Source: an uncultured Bacteroidales bacterium
GTDB lineage: Bacteria > Bacteroidota > Bacteroidia > Bacteroidales > F082
Assembly: GCA_937877465.1 (NCBI GenBank)
Contig: CALFIT010000286.1
Location: 1 to 48,995, forward strand
Length of the DNA: 48,995 nucleotides
Direction of reading: 5' to 3'
The translations under genes and the position numbers were made by a program. Under the pieces are notes generated by a model. The model saw nothing but the letters and a program-made list of their open reading frames with translations, was not told the origin of the DNA and did no database searches. How positions within the stretch are numbered: position 1 is the first letter of the stretch; each line of letters opens with the position of its first letter. This document shows positions 7,429-16,400 of the stretch, in pieces.

Positions 7429-9245
7429 AACGTTGGGTCGTCGTCGTGTTGGCCGCTGTGTTGCCACAGATGTTGCTTGCACAAGGCGACCGTGTCGTTT
7501 TTTCTGCCGGCGGAGGGTTCTATGATGCGCCTTTCGCCCTGTCGTTGCAATGCGATGGCGGCTATGAGATTCGTTACACGACGAATGGGGCCACGCCAAC
7601 CGCCCAATCCTTTTTGTACGAAAATCCTTTGCTATTGAATGAAGGATTGTATTCAAAATCAAATATTTACACGATTCAAAACACGATCGATGAGTTGTTT
7701 TATGTTCCCGAAACGGTGCAACATTGCATCACCATTCGGGCGGCGGCTTTCGATGAGGCTTGTCGTCGGGTAGGGCCTGTCGTCACACAGAGCTATTTCA
7801 TCAAGGCGTTGGGCTGCGATACACACGGACTGCCAGTCGTGTCGTTGTGCGCCGATTCGTTGGATTTGTTTGATTACGAGCGCGGCATCATGGTGCCAGG
7901 CGCGAACTATGATCCTGCAAATGCCTATTGGACTGGCAATTACTACCAAAGCGGCAGGGAATGGGAGCGTTTGGTCAATGTGGAGTTTTATGAGCTTGCC
8001 GACAACAGCGGCATCAACCAACAAGCGGGTCTGCGGACGCATGGCGGCACCTCCCGTCGTGGCTTGCAAAAGGGAATGAAACTGTATGCCCGCGAGGAAT
8101 ATGGCACCAAACGCTTCAAGCACAGGTTTTTCGACGCCATCCCCAACGACAGCTTCAAGCATTTGGTGCTCAAGCCTTTCACCGACCAATGGTTTTTGAC
8201 AGGCATTCAGGACGACATCACCAATCGGATGGCCCAACGGCTCAATGTCGAGTCGATGGCTTCGCGTCCGGCCGTGTTGTTCATCAACGGTGAGTATTGG
8301 GGCATCTATTATCTTCACGAAAAGCCTGACGCTCATTATCTTGAGGACCATTTCGGCCATTCCGACGAGGAGTTCAACGTAATGGGCAATTGGCATGGCT
8401 ATTGCGTGGATGGCGACGGCTCCAACTTCGTCACGATGATGGATTGGCTGCAAACCGCCGACCTGACGGTGGACGAAAACTACCAAACCTTGTGTACCTT
8501 GATTGACGTGGATTGCTTCATCGATTACTATTGCCTTGAGCTGTTCATCGCCAACAACGACTGGCCTGCCAACAACATGCGGTGCTACCAATGGCGCGAC
8601 GGCAAGTGGCGTTGGATTTTCTACGACGGCGACGATGCATTGGCGAAGATGGACGAGGATGTCATCTATTACGCAACGACGACCGACGACTTAGGCTGGC
8701 CCACCGATTCGCGCTCGACGCTGATGTTTAGGAAACTACTTGATAACGAGCAGTTTGAGAGCCGTTTTGTTGACTGCTTCAAGCAGTTGCTGTCCTCTCA
8801 GTTTAGCTATGCCTCCACCAAGCCTTTGTTTGATGCCGCTGCCGAAAGGGTGAGGGCCGAGGTGCCGCAACAGGGCGAACGGTTCAACCGTCCCCGTCGC
8901 TTGCGCGATTGGGAATCAGCCATTGCCAAGAATGACGATTTCTTGAAACACCGCGTGAACAACATTCGTGGTCGACTCGGCGACCTCTTCTATATTGATG
9001 ATAGGAGTTTGGTATTCAGTGACTTGTATCCTAATCCTGCTCACTACGAATTACAGTTGACCCTTGTGAGCGAGGGTTTTGCCATTCGCGAAATCGAAGT
9101 GTACGACATGATGGGTAGGTGTGTGGATGTCATGCAGGTGAAGCTGTTTACGGGTGCCAATACAGTGAAGTTGCAGTGTCCTTATGCTCAGGGCGTTTAT
9201 CTTCTGAGATTTGGGAACCAAACGAAACGTTTTGTAATTCAATGA
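7425..9245 (+). CDS. CotH-like protein with T9SS sorting domain, copy 1
   Basis: The ATG at 7425 gives 606 residues. It follows a strong Shine-Dalgarno (AGGAGGA, 4 bases upstream), which is unusual for this phylum, and overlaps the previous stop. A signal peptide (about 1-19, ending LLAQ) is followed by a chitobiase-like beta domain (about 20-115, with IRYTTNGATPTAQS). Next comes a CotH kinase-like region (about 130-480) with FINGEYWGIYYLHEKPD, NNDWPANNM and FYDGDDAL, the spaced motifs expected around the CotH active site. The tail of about 75 residues is a T9SS type A sorting domain: YPNPAHY, YDMMGRCVDV, GVYLLRFG. Spore-coat CotH proteins are kinases; whether this exported version is one is unknown. 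A paralogue follows 10 bases downstream. Confidence 0.9.
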   Translation: MKRWVVVVLAAVLPQMLLAQGDRVVFSAGGGFYDAPFALSLQCDGGYEIRYTTNGATPTAQSFLYENPLLLNEGLYSKSNIYTIQNTIDELFYVPETVQHCITIRAAAFDEACRRVGPVVTQSYFIKALGCDTHGLPVVSLCADSLDLFDYERGIMVPGANYDPANAYWTGNYYQSGREWERLVNVEFYELADNSGINQQAGLRTHGGTSRRGLQKGMKLYAREEYGTKRFKHRFFDAIPNDSFKHLVLKPFTDQWFLTGIQDDITNRMAQRLNVESMASRPAVLFINGEYWGIYYLHEKPDAHYLEDHFGHSDEEFNVMGNWHGYCVDGDGSNFVTMMDWLQTADLTVDENYQTLCTLIDVDCFIDYYCLELFIANNDWPANNMRCYQWRDGKWRWIFYDGDDALAKMDEDVIYYATTTDDLGWPTDSRSTLMFRKLLDNEQFESRFVDCFKQLLSSQFSYASTKPLFDAAAERVRAEVPQQGERFNRPRRLRDWESAIAKNDDFLKHRVNNIRGRLGDLFYIDDRSLVFSDLYPNPAHYELQLTLVSEGFAIREIEVYDMMGRCVDVMQVKLFTGANTVKLQCPYAQGVYLLRFGNQTKRFVIQ

Positions 9246-9255
9246 GTTGTTAGAT

Positions 9256-11115
9256 ATGAAAAAATCGGAGTTAGATATTTGGAGGTCACAAGGATGCCGA
9301 ACCAAACTAAGGCCTTTGGGATGGAAATGGGCATCGATGTTGGCTTTGCTTCTGCTGTCGCAGTTGGCGATGGCGCAGAGTCCATTGGTCGCTTTCTCTC
9401 GTCCAGGAGGCTTTTATGAGGACAGCTTCGCCCTCGAATTGTCGTGTGGCGAGGCCTGTCACATCTGCTTCACCGTGAATGGCGACACTCCGACGGACAG
9501 CTCAATGCGCTATCAGTCACCGCTTTATCTCGACACAACGCTCTATTCGCCGTCCAATATCTACACCATCAGGGACTGCCTCAGCTCGGTTTTTTATCTC
9601 CCCGACGATGTGGAGCGTGCCATCGTCATCAGGGCGGCGGCTTTCGATGACGACGGCAATCGGGTGAGTCCCGTGGCGACCCAGAGCTATTTCATCCGTG
9701 CCTTGGGCTGTGATTTGCATGGCCTGCCCGTGCTTTCCATCGTGACCGATTCGTTGAGCCTCTTCGACTACGAGACCGGCATCCTCGTTCCGGGCGCCAG
9801 CTTCAATCCGGAGGATTCCGTCTTTTCGGGCAACTACTACAATCGCGGGCGCGACTGGGAACGTTTGATTAATATGGAGTTTTATGAGCCTGACAACCAA
9901 GGTATTAACCAGCAATGTGGCCTGCGTGTGCATGGTGGCGCCTCGCGAGGTTTCCAGCAAAAAGGCCTTCGGCTCTACGCCCGCGAGGAGTATGGCAAGA
10001 AACGCTTCTCACACCGCTTTTTCGAGATGACGCCGATCTACAAGTTCAAGCGCCTCAACCTGCATCCGTTCCGTTGCAGCAACTGGCTCCAGACGGGCGG
10101 TCAGGACTTCCTCTCGCAGAGCATCGCCGCCAACCTCAACTTCGAGTCGTTGGCCGTGCGGCAGACTGTCGTCTTCATCAACGGCGAGTATTGGGGCATC
10201 TACACCTTGGAGGAGTCGGCTGACGAGCGTTATCTTGAAGACCATTACGACGTGAGCCTCAACGAGGTCGTCCTGATGAAGTATTGGGGCGTGCCCGAAT
10301 ATGGCGACCTCACCGAATGGCGGGCACTTTTCTCGTGGATGCGCGAGGCCGACCTCACCCAACCTGAGGACTCGACCTTTGCCTATACGCGTATCGACGT
10401 GCCGTGTTTCATCGACTACCTGCTTTTCGAGACCTTCAGCGCCAACCTCGACTGGCCGTGCAACAACGTCAGGATCTGGCAACCCGTCGCGGGCGAGCCT
10501 TTCCGCATGTTTTTCTACGATGGCGACGGCTGCTTCAGTTGGTATTGGTACAACGCCATGGAAAACGCCACGCAGCAAGACCTTTGTAGCTTGATTATCA
10601 ATCGTTTCCTTGAGAATCCCTATTTCAAGGAGGATGTCTACCGACGCTATTTGGAGTTGAAGTCGACCCATCTCAGCTACGAGAGCATGAAGGCCGTTTT
10701 GGACCATTATCGCGACATCGTCGACGGCGAGGTGGATGGTCAGGCGGCACGTTTCCATTTCCCGACCAACCGCGACCGATGGCTCACCGACATGGACAGT
10801 GCCGACAGGTTCTTGCAGCGCCGTCATTGGTATTACGAAACGGAGTGGGAGTGGAATGTCCTTCCCCAGCATCAGCAAGAGGTCTTGTCGGCGTGCTATC
10901 CCAACCCCTCGGCGGGCAAGTTCCGCATGGGCGCAATGGCCGCGACGAGTGGTGACTACGCCGTTGAAGTCGTCGACATGATGGGCCGCAGGGTCTACGC
11001 CAAGACCGTCGCGTTGCAAGACGGCGAAAACCAGATAGATATGGATGTTTCGCTCCCTGCCGGACTCTATGTTGTCAAGGTTGGCGCCGCGACGCAAAGG
11101 ATTGTAATTGAATAA
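9256..11115 (+). CDS. CotH-like protein with T9SS sorting domain, copy 2
   Basis: The ATG at 9256 gives 619 residues; a TTG three codons earlier is a weaker option. The signal peptide has a long basic n-region, then a hydrophobic core (MLALLLLSQLAMAQ) ending near residue 41. The layout matches copy 1: chitobiase-like beta domain (CFTVNGDTPTDSS), CotH-like region with FINGEYWGIYTLEESAD, NLDWPCNNV and FYDGDGCF, and a T9SS tail with YPNPSAGKF, VVDMMGRRVY and GLYVVKVG. Long stretches are near-identical to copy 1, for example QSYFI(K/R)ALGCD, so this is a tandem duplication, diverged most in the middle and tail. It probably shares a transcript with copy 1. Confidence 0.9.
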   Translation: MKKSELDIWRSQGCRTKLRPLGWKWASMLALLLLSQLAMAQSPLVAFSRPGGFYEDSFALELSCGEACHICFTVNGDTPTDSSMRYQSPLYLDTTLYSPSNIYTIRDCLSSVFYLPDDVERAIVIRAAAFDDDGNRVSPVATQSYFIRALGCDLHGLPVLSIVTDSLSLFDYETGILVPGASFNPEDSVFSGNYYNRGRDWERLINMEFYEPDNQGINQQCGLRVHGGASRGFQQKGLRLYAREEYGKKRFSHRFFEMTPIYKFKRLNLHPFRCSNWLQTGGQDFLSQSIAANLNFESLAVRQTVVFINGEYWGIYTLEESADERYLEDHYDVSLNEVVLMKYWGVPEYGDLTEWRALFSWMREADLTQPEDSTFAYTRIDVPCFIDYLLFETFSANLDWPCNNVRIWQPVAGEPFRMFFYDGDGCFSWYWYNAMENATQQDLCSLIINRFLENPYFKEDVYRRYLELKSTHLSYESMKAVLDHYRDIVDGEVDGQAARFHFPTNRDRWLTDMDSADRFLQRRHWYYETEWEWNVLPQHQQEVLSACYPNPSAGKFRMGAMAATSGDYAVEVVDMMGRRVYAKTVALQDGENQIDMDVSLPAGLYVVKVGAATQRIVIE

Positions 11116-11192
11116 AGACGGCGTTGTTCGGCATGGCTTTGGGCGTGATATTGATCCTAACGAAAAAAAATCAAAAAAATCTCACTTTTTCT

Positions 11193-11223
11193 CTTGACAG
11201 TAAAGAAATTTGTTGTACTTTTG
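11193..11223 (+). promoter_or_regulatory. Bacteroidota promoter for the ABC/GntR operon
   Basis: CTTG at 11193-11196 (a variant of TTTG), 19 bases, then TACTTTTG at 11216-11223. The ATG at 11267 is 43 bases after the -7 box. The 150 bases between the CotH stop and this gene hold nothing else recognisable. Confidence 0.72.
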
Positions 11224-11266
11224 CAGCGTACTAATTAACTAATACACTAAAACAAAATACAACAAC

Positions 11267-12091
11267 ATGATTGAAATCAACAACTTAGACTTCGGTTACA
11301 AAACGCAACCCGTCTTCAAGAACATCAGCCTTGCTTTCGAGAAAGGCAACATCTACGGCCTTTTGGGCGAGAACGGGGTGGGGAAGACCTCGCTGCTGAA
11401 ACTCATCAGCGGCTTGCAGAAACCCACCGCCGGCACCTGCACCGTCGATGGCGTGGCGGCCTTCAACCGCTGGCCCGAAACCTTGCAGAAGATCTTCTTC
11501 ATCTCCGAGGATTTCGCCATCCCCGAGGGTACACCTATTAATAATGTGCGCGAGTTGGGCGTGTTCTACCCCAACTTCGACGAGAGCCTTTTCCACGAGC
11601 TTTGCAAGGAAATGGAAGTCGTTCCCACGCGCAAGTACGCTGAGATGTCGTTTGGCCAGCAAAAAAAATGTCTGATTGCCACGGCTTTGTCGCTCAACAC
11701 GGACTATCTGCTCTTAGACGAGCCTACCAACGGCTTGGACATCCCCTCCAAGACCCTCTTCCGTCAGGTCATCGCCAAGCACGCCAACGACGACCGCACC
11801 GTCATCATCTCCACCCATCAGGTGAAGGACGTGGAAAACCTCATCGACCCCATCATCATCCTCGACCACGACGAGGTGCTTCTGAAAGCCTCGTTCCGCG
11901 AGATTACGGACAAGCTCTATTTCGACTATGGCATGGAGAAGGTCGATGCCGCGCTCTACAGCGAAATGATCCCCGGCGGCTACGTCAACGTGACGCGCAA
12001 CACTGAAGGCTTGGACAGCAAGGTGAGCATCGACGTGCTGTTCAACACCGTGATGAAAAACAAGGAAACCATCAAACAAATCTTTAGCTAA
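11267..12091 (+). CDS. ABC transporter ATP-binding protein
   Basis: This 274-residue ATPase has Walker A GENGVGKTS (about residues 34-42), a signature motif written SFGQQKK (about 137), Walker B YLLLDEP with D-loop NGLD (about 155-165) and the H-loop THQ (about 193). The signature deviates from LSGGQ but is common in the YtrB/CcmA-like group. A C-terminal extension of about 60 residues follows. It is the first gene of a three-gene cassette with an ABC-2-type permease and a GntR-family regulator. That arrangement resembles the ytr-type systems of Firmicutes, which respond to cell-envelope stress. The substrate is unknown. Confidence 0.93.
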   Translation: MIEINNLDFGYKTQPVFKNISLAFEKGNIYGLLGENGVGKTSLLKLISGLQKPTAGTCTVDGVAAFNRWPETLQKIFFISEDFAIPEGTPINNVRELGVFYPNFDESLFHELCKEMEVVPTRKYAEMSFGQQKKCLIATALSLNTDYLLLDEPTNGLDIPSKTLFRQVIAKHANDDRTVIISTHQVKDVENLIDPIIILDHDEVLLKASFREITDKLYFDYGMEKVDAALYSEMIPGGYVNVTRNTEGLDSKVSIDVLFNTVMKNKETIKQIFS

Positions 12092-12105
12092 TAGGAAGAC
12101 AAGTC

Positions 12106-12945
12106 ATGAACAACACATTCACTTTCAATCGTTTCAAGAACCTCTTGCTGAAAGACGGCAAGATGTATTTCCGCAAATACGGCGTCTCGCTCATCGTGTG
12201 GTGCAGCCTGAACGCCATCTTTTGGATTTTCAACCTGCTGTTTGGCTCGTCAACCACGCCTCCGGTCCGTTTCGGAATGCTTTGCGTTTGGACGGCTTTG
12301 GCCATGATGATGGTGCCAGAGAAGGTTTACGGCAATGCCAATCTCTCGCGCGAGGGTGTGGGCTTCGCCATGCTGCCCGCCTCCTCTTTGGAAAAGTTCG
12401 TCAGCATGTTCATCTACTGCGCCATCGTCACCCCAATCATCGTCTTTTTCGGCGGTTATTTGGTTGACACGCTGCTGTCGCTCTTCCCCTTTGGCGGTTT
12501 CGAGAAACCGATACACATTAACACCTTCAACGATATTTACCGCATAATCAATGACCACGAAGGTGCGGTTCAGGCAGGTGATATGGCTTATCCTTTCGAT
12601 AAGATTATGTCCGTAGGCATGATGCGCACCTCGTTCTACATGTCCATCATCCAGTGGGCGGCCATCTTCATGCTCGGCAACATGCTTTTCAAGAAGCGCA
12701 AGACCGGCAAGACCTTCGCCTGCTTTTTGGGTATCGGTTATGTGCTTTCAACAATCATTGGTGGTGTCGTCTTCGCAAATACAGACCGTATGGAGCAATG
12801 GATGGAAAGATTTTCGGACTTTCCAACAGAGCAAATGGTTCGCCTGTGTCATAACGCAACGATTTGCGGCATGGTCATCGGAATCATCATTACGGGCGTG
12901 CTGCTCTACTTCACCTATCGTAAAATCAAGACCCAAAAATACTAA
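12106..12945 (+). CDS. ABC-2-type permease
   Basis: This 279-residue integral membrane protein has about six hydrophobic helices: about residues 26-46, 55-72, 99-120, 175-195, 205-224 and 250-270. An extra-membrane loop of about 50 residues lies between the third and fourth. It starts 14 bases after the ATPase stop, behind an AGGAAG ribosome-binding site, and three bases before the regulator gene, so it is co-transcribed. It is inferred to form the membrane part of the transporter with the preceding ATPase. There is no recognisable substrate motif. Confidence 0.85.
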   Translation: MNNTFTFNRFKNLLLKDGKMYFRKYGVSLIVWCSLNAIFWIFNLLFGSSTTPPVRFGMLCVWTALAMMMVPEKVYGNANLSREGVGFAMLPASSLEKFVSMFIYCAIVTPIIVFFGGYLVDTLLSLFPFGGFEKPIHINTFNDIYRIINDHEGAVQAGDMAYPFDKIMSVGMMRTSFYMSIIQWAAIFMLGNMLFKKRKTGKTFACFLGIGYVLSTIIGGVVFANTDRMEQWMERFSDFPTEQMVRLCHNATICGMVIGIIITGVLLYFTYRKIKTQKY

Positions 12946-12948
12946 ACC

Positions 12949-13299
12949 ATGGAATTTAACGCACACAAACCCATATACTTGCAGATTTGTTCGCAGCTCT
13001 ATGAACAAATCCTGCGCGGCGACCTGAAAGCCGACGACCGCATCCCCTCGGTGCGCGACTACGGCATCCAGCTCGGCGTGAACCCCAACACCATCATGCG
13101 CTCCTACGAGCACATGACCAACGCGGGCGTCATCTACAACAAGCGCGGCATCGGCTACTTCATCGCGCCCGAGGCCAAGGACATCGTCCTCCGCCAGATG
13201 CGCGACGAGTTCCTCACGAAAGAACTGCCCGAAGTGGTCAGGAAGATGAAGCTCTTGGGCATCAGCCCCGACGAGATGAAAAACGCCTACGGGCTGTAA
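12949..13299 (+). CDS. GntR-family transcriptional regulator (YtrA-like)
   Basis: This 116-residue protein has an N-terminal winged helix of GntR type (about residues 6-75). PIYLQICSQLYEQILRGDL, RIPSVRDYGIQLGVNPNT and the wing GIGYFI are all typical. The C-terminal part is only about 40 residues, too short for a classical effector-binding domain, which matches the short YtrA subfamily. It starts three bases after the permease stop, as the last gene of the ABC cassette. Autoregulation of the operon is the usual arrangement in this family and is inferred here. It is the last + strand gene of the window. Confidence 0.93.
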   Translation: MEFNAHKPIYLQICSQLYEQILRGDLKADDRIPSVRDYGIQLGVNPNTIMRSYEHMTNAGVIYNKRGIGYFIAPEAKDIVLRQMRDEFLTKELPEVVRKMKLLGISPDEMKNAYGL

Positions 13300-13360
13300 C
13301 TTTTTCGGGCTTTGCCCGTCTTACCGGAAAGTAAATCTCTTTTTCATACCTTGTAATGAG

Positions 13361-13393
13361 AAACGGCTGACCAAGCAAATTGGCCAGCCGTTT
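13361..13393. terminator. Terminator-like hairpin between convergent operons
   Basis: AAACGGCTG pairs with CAGCCGTTT, followed inward by CCAA/TTGG around a 5-base loop with one internal mismatch. It lies between the GntR stop (+ strand) and the C25 peptidase stop (- strand) and could serve both. The T runs are weak on both strands. A smaller CGGGC/GCCCG hairpin sits at 13306-13318. Confidence 0.62.
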
Positions 13394-13418
13394 CCTGTTG
13401 TCGGTGAATGTGTGTCCA

Positions 13419-16400
13419 TCAACGGACAACGCTCACGCGCTTCATGCCCACGCCGTCGTTGGTGTAGATGCGAATCATGTACATGCCTACGCCGAATTGG
13501 CTCATGTCGAGCGTGGTGGCGTCGGCGTTCAGCTCGGTGTCGTAAACCACCTGGCCGAGTTCGTTGACCACCGTGAGGCGTTGCATTCCCTCAGCCTCAA
13601 TGGTGACGTTGCCGTTGGTCGGGTTGGGGAAGAGCTTCACATTCGCGCTGAACTCGTCCACGTCGGTCGAGTTCTTCACGGTGATGTTCAGTGTGCCGTT
13701 GCCGTTGTTGCACTCCGTAGTAGGTGTGGCGGTCAGGACGGCCTCGCCTTTGTAGGTGTCGCTCCATGCGACCACCACCGACTTGCCGTCGTTGGCGGGC
13801 GTGAGCGTACCGGCCTCTTCAGGCGCGATGCTGAAGCCCACCATCACATCGTTGGCGATGGTGTAGGTTGTGGTGGGCGTGAGGCGCACGTCCAATTCAG
13901 TGTCGCCGCTGATTTCGGGTTGGGCAACGGAAGACAGCATTTCTATGGTTACAGAATGTGCAGGAGTAATGGTGCTGCAACCAGTCGCATCGGTCACATT
14001 GGTAACGATAAAGGCAGCGGGGGCATCAAATGTCATGGTGTAGCTGTCGCCTTCAGAAACAAACCCGTCTGTGCCGTCAACCTCCACCATGAAAGGAGCC
14101 GTTCCGATAAAGTTGAACGCAATGTCAACGCTTTCGCCTTCGCAGAAGCTTGCATTTGTTTCACTGACGGTGTAAGTCGGATTTGCGTTCACATTGACGG
14201 TGAAGGTGAGTTCGCCTTCCTCGAAGGTGGTGCTGCACCCGCTGGTGATTTCGGTGATGTTGAAGACGTTTTCACCTACAGGAAGGTGTCCGAGGTCGAT
14301 GGAAGTGCTGTTTTCGTCAAGGCCATACTCTGCACCGTTGATGATGACATAGCCTTGGCCTTCAATACCATACAGGCTGAAATTCATGTAGGCGTTTTCA
14401 CCTTCGCAGAGTTGGACGACGTCAGCTTCCAAAGTCATCTCAGGCATCGGGGTCATCTCGAAGGGATAGTCGTAGGTGACTGAACCACAGCCAGGCGAAA
14501 CGGCAAAAGCGGTCAGGGTGACGCCATTGTTGATGTCGTTGAGTCCGGGCGTATAGGTGGTTTCCAACGCCGAGGCGTCTTCAAACTCTCCGTCGCCATC
14601 GGTCAGCCAAGAGAAGGAAATGTAGTCGCCGGTGATTTCGACCGCTATGGGTTGCGGCTCGCTGACGGCGCAGTAGTTTTGTCCGACAAGAGCGGGGGTG
14701 ATTTCCACTCCGTCCATGATGAACACCGTCATCTCGTCGGTCATCGTCTCGCCGTTGCCCGTGATGGTGAGCGTCAGCGTGGCTTGGTGGTTGGCGATGT
14801 CTTGTGGGCCGGGGGTATACATTGGCATGGCGATGGTGGCATCGTCGAAGGTGCCGTCGCCCGAGGTCGTCCACAGCAGGTTGTCGTAATGGATGGCGTA
14901 GCCGATGATTTGTGCGTCGTTGCCTTCGCAAATGGTCACGTCGTTGCCGGCGGTACCGGCCATGATGCGGGCTGCGGGCAGGCTGACATAGTCGATCCAT
15001 GCGCAGTCGCTGCCGTTGTTGACGCTACCGTCCTTGGTGTACGACCATTTGTAGTTGTGGGTGCCTTCGCTGACGGCGTAGGCGGCCTTGGTCCAAGCCA
15101 CGGTGCCCGACCAAGTGCCCATCTCGTTGTTGTCGATGTAGAAGTGCAGCTTGTCGTAGCCGCTTTCCGACGACACCTTGTAATAGAACGAGATGGTGTC
15201 GTTTGAGCCGGCCTCGTGGCGGAGGGTCAGGTTGGAGGTGACATTGGCAATGCCGGCACCGCCGCTTTTCACGCAGTATTGGCCTTCGTAGGGGTTTTCG
15301 GTGACGAAAGTCCAGGGGTGGGAGGCATCGTTGGACCAGCCTTCGCCAAACTCGCCTGATTCAAAGTCTTCAAGGATGAGTCCTACCTTGACGGAGAAGT
15401 CCTTCTGCTCGGTGTATTGGCCGGAAACGATAGTGAGGACGATGGGGCAGCTGTAGCCTATCGGGGTGTCTTCGCTGATGGTGATGTCGTAGACTGCCGT
15501 CTGGCTGTCGCCGGCATTCAGGTTGTCGAAGCCGACCGTGCTTTCGGCCACGGTGATGTAGGGCGAAAGCATCTGGATGTTGACAGAGGTGGCCGCCGCG
15601 TCGCTGTGGCCACGGTTCTCGATGGCGAAGCTGAGGGTGGCGGTCTCACCGGCATCCAAGCGTCCGTTGCCGTTGCCGTTCACCTCGGTGATGGTCATGC
15701 CGCCGATGGTGAGCACGGGGGCGTAGGCCTTGATGGCGAGGTTGCTGACGTAGGTGTCTTCGCCGTTGGTCACGGTGATGGTGAACGCATTGCTTGTGTT
15801 GTCGGGCACGTTGTCGGCCACGGTGAAGGCGAAGGCGTTCTCAACGGTTTGCATCTCGTTGGGTCCGATGCCGTCGTATTGGGCCGTGCCGTTGGTGATG
15901 GTGATGTAGTCCGAAGTGGTCTCAAGGACGGCTTCAAAGGCATCCATTTGCTCGGAGCCGACGTTCTTCAGGGTGACGTCGAGGTTGATGGCTTCGCCGA
16001 AATCGAGTTGGGCGTTGCCGTTCTGGTCGTTGATGACCTTGCTGTCGAAGACGATGTAAGGGCCGTCGGCGGGGATGACGCTCATCACGGCCTCGTAGCG
16101 GAGGTAGTTCTGGCCCGTAACGACGAGGTGGATCTCGGTGGGAGGCACTTGGGGCGCAAACTCGATGGTTTGCGCGTCGCCTGTGGCTTCGGCCACGGCG
16201 AGGATGTTCCAGCCGCCTTCCGTGTTCTCCCTGACGAGGCTAATCATGCAGCCTTCGGGCGCGGTGATGCTGACTTCGCCCAAGCCGGCGATGACGACGT
16301 CAGGATGCACGACTTCCATCGTCTGTGGCACTTGCGTATAGACGCGCAGGAAGGCGTCGCAGTGGGCAGTGAACATGGTGTAGGTGATGTCCTTGCTTTC

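Noticed and set aside
13306..13318. A small CGGGC/GCCCG hairpin as the main terminator of the GntR operon
   Set aside because: The stem is only five pairs and lacks a following T run on the + strand. The larger hairpin at 13361-13393 is the better candidate.
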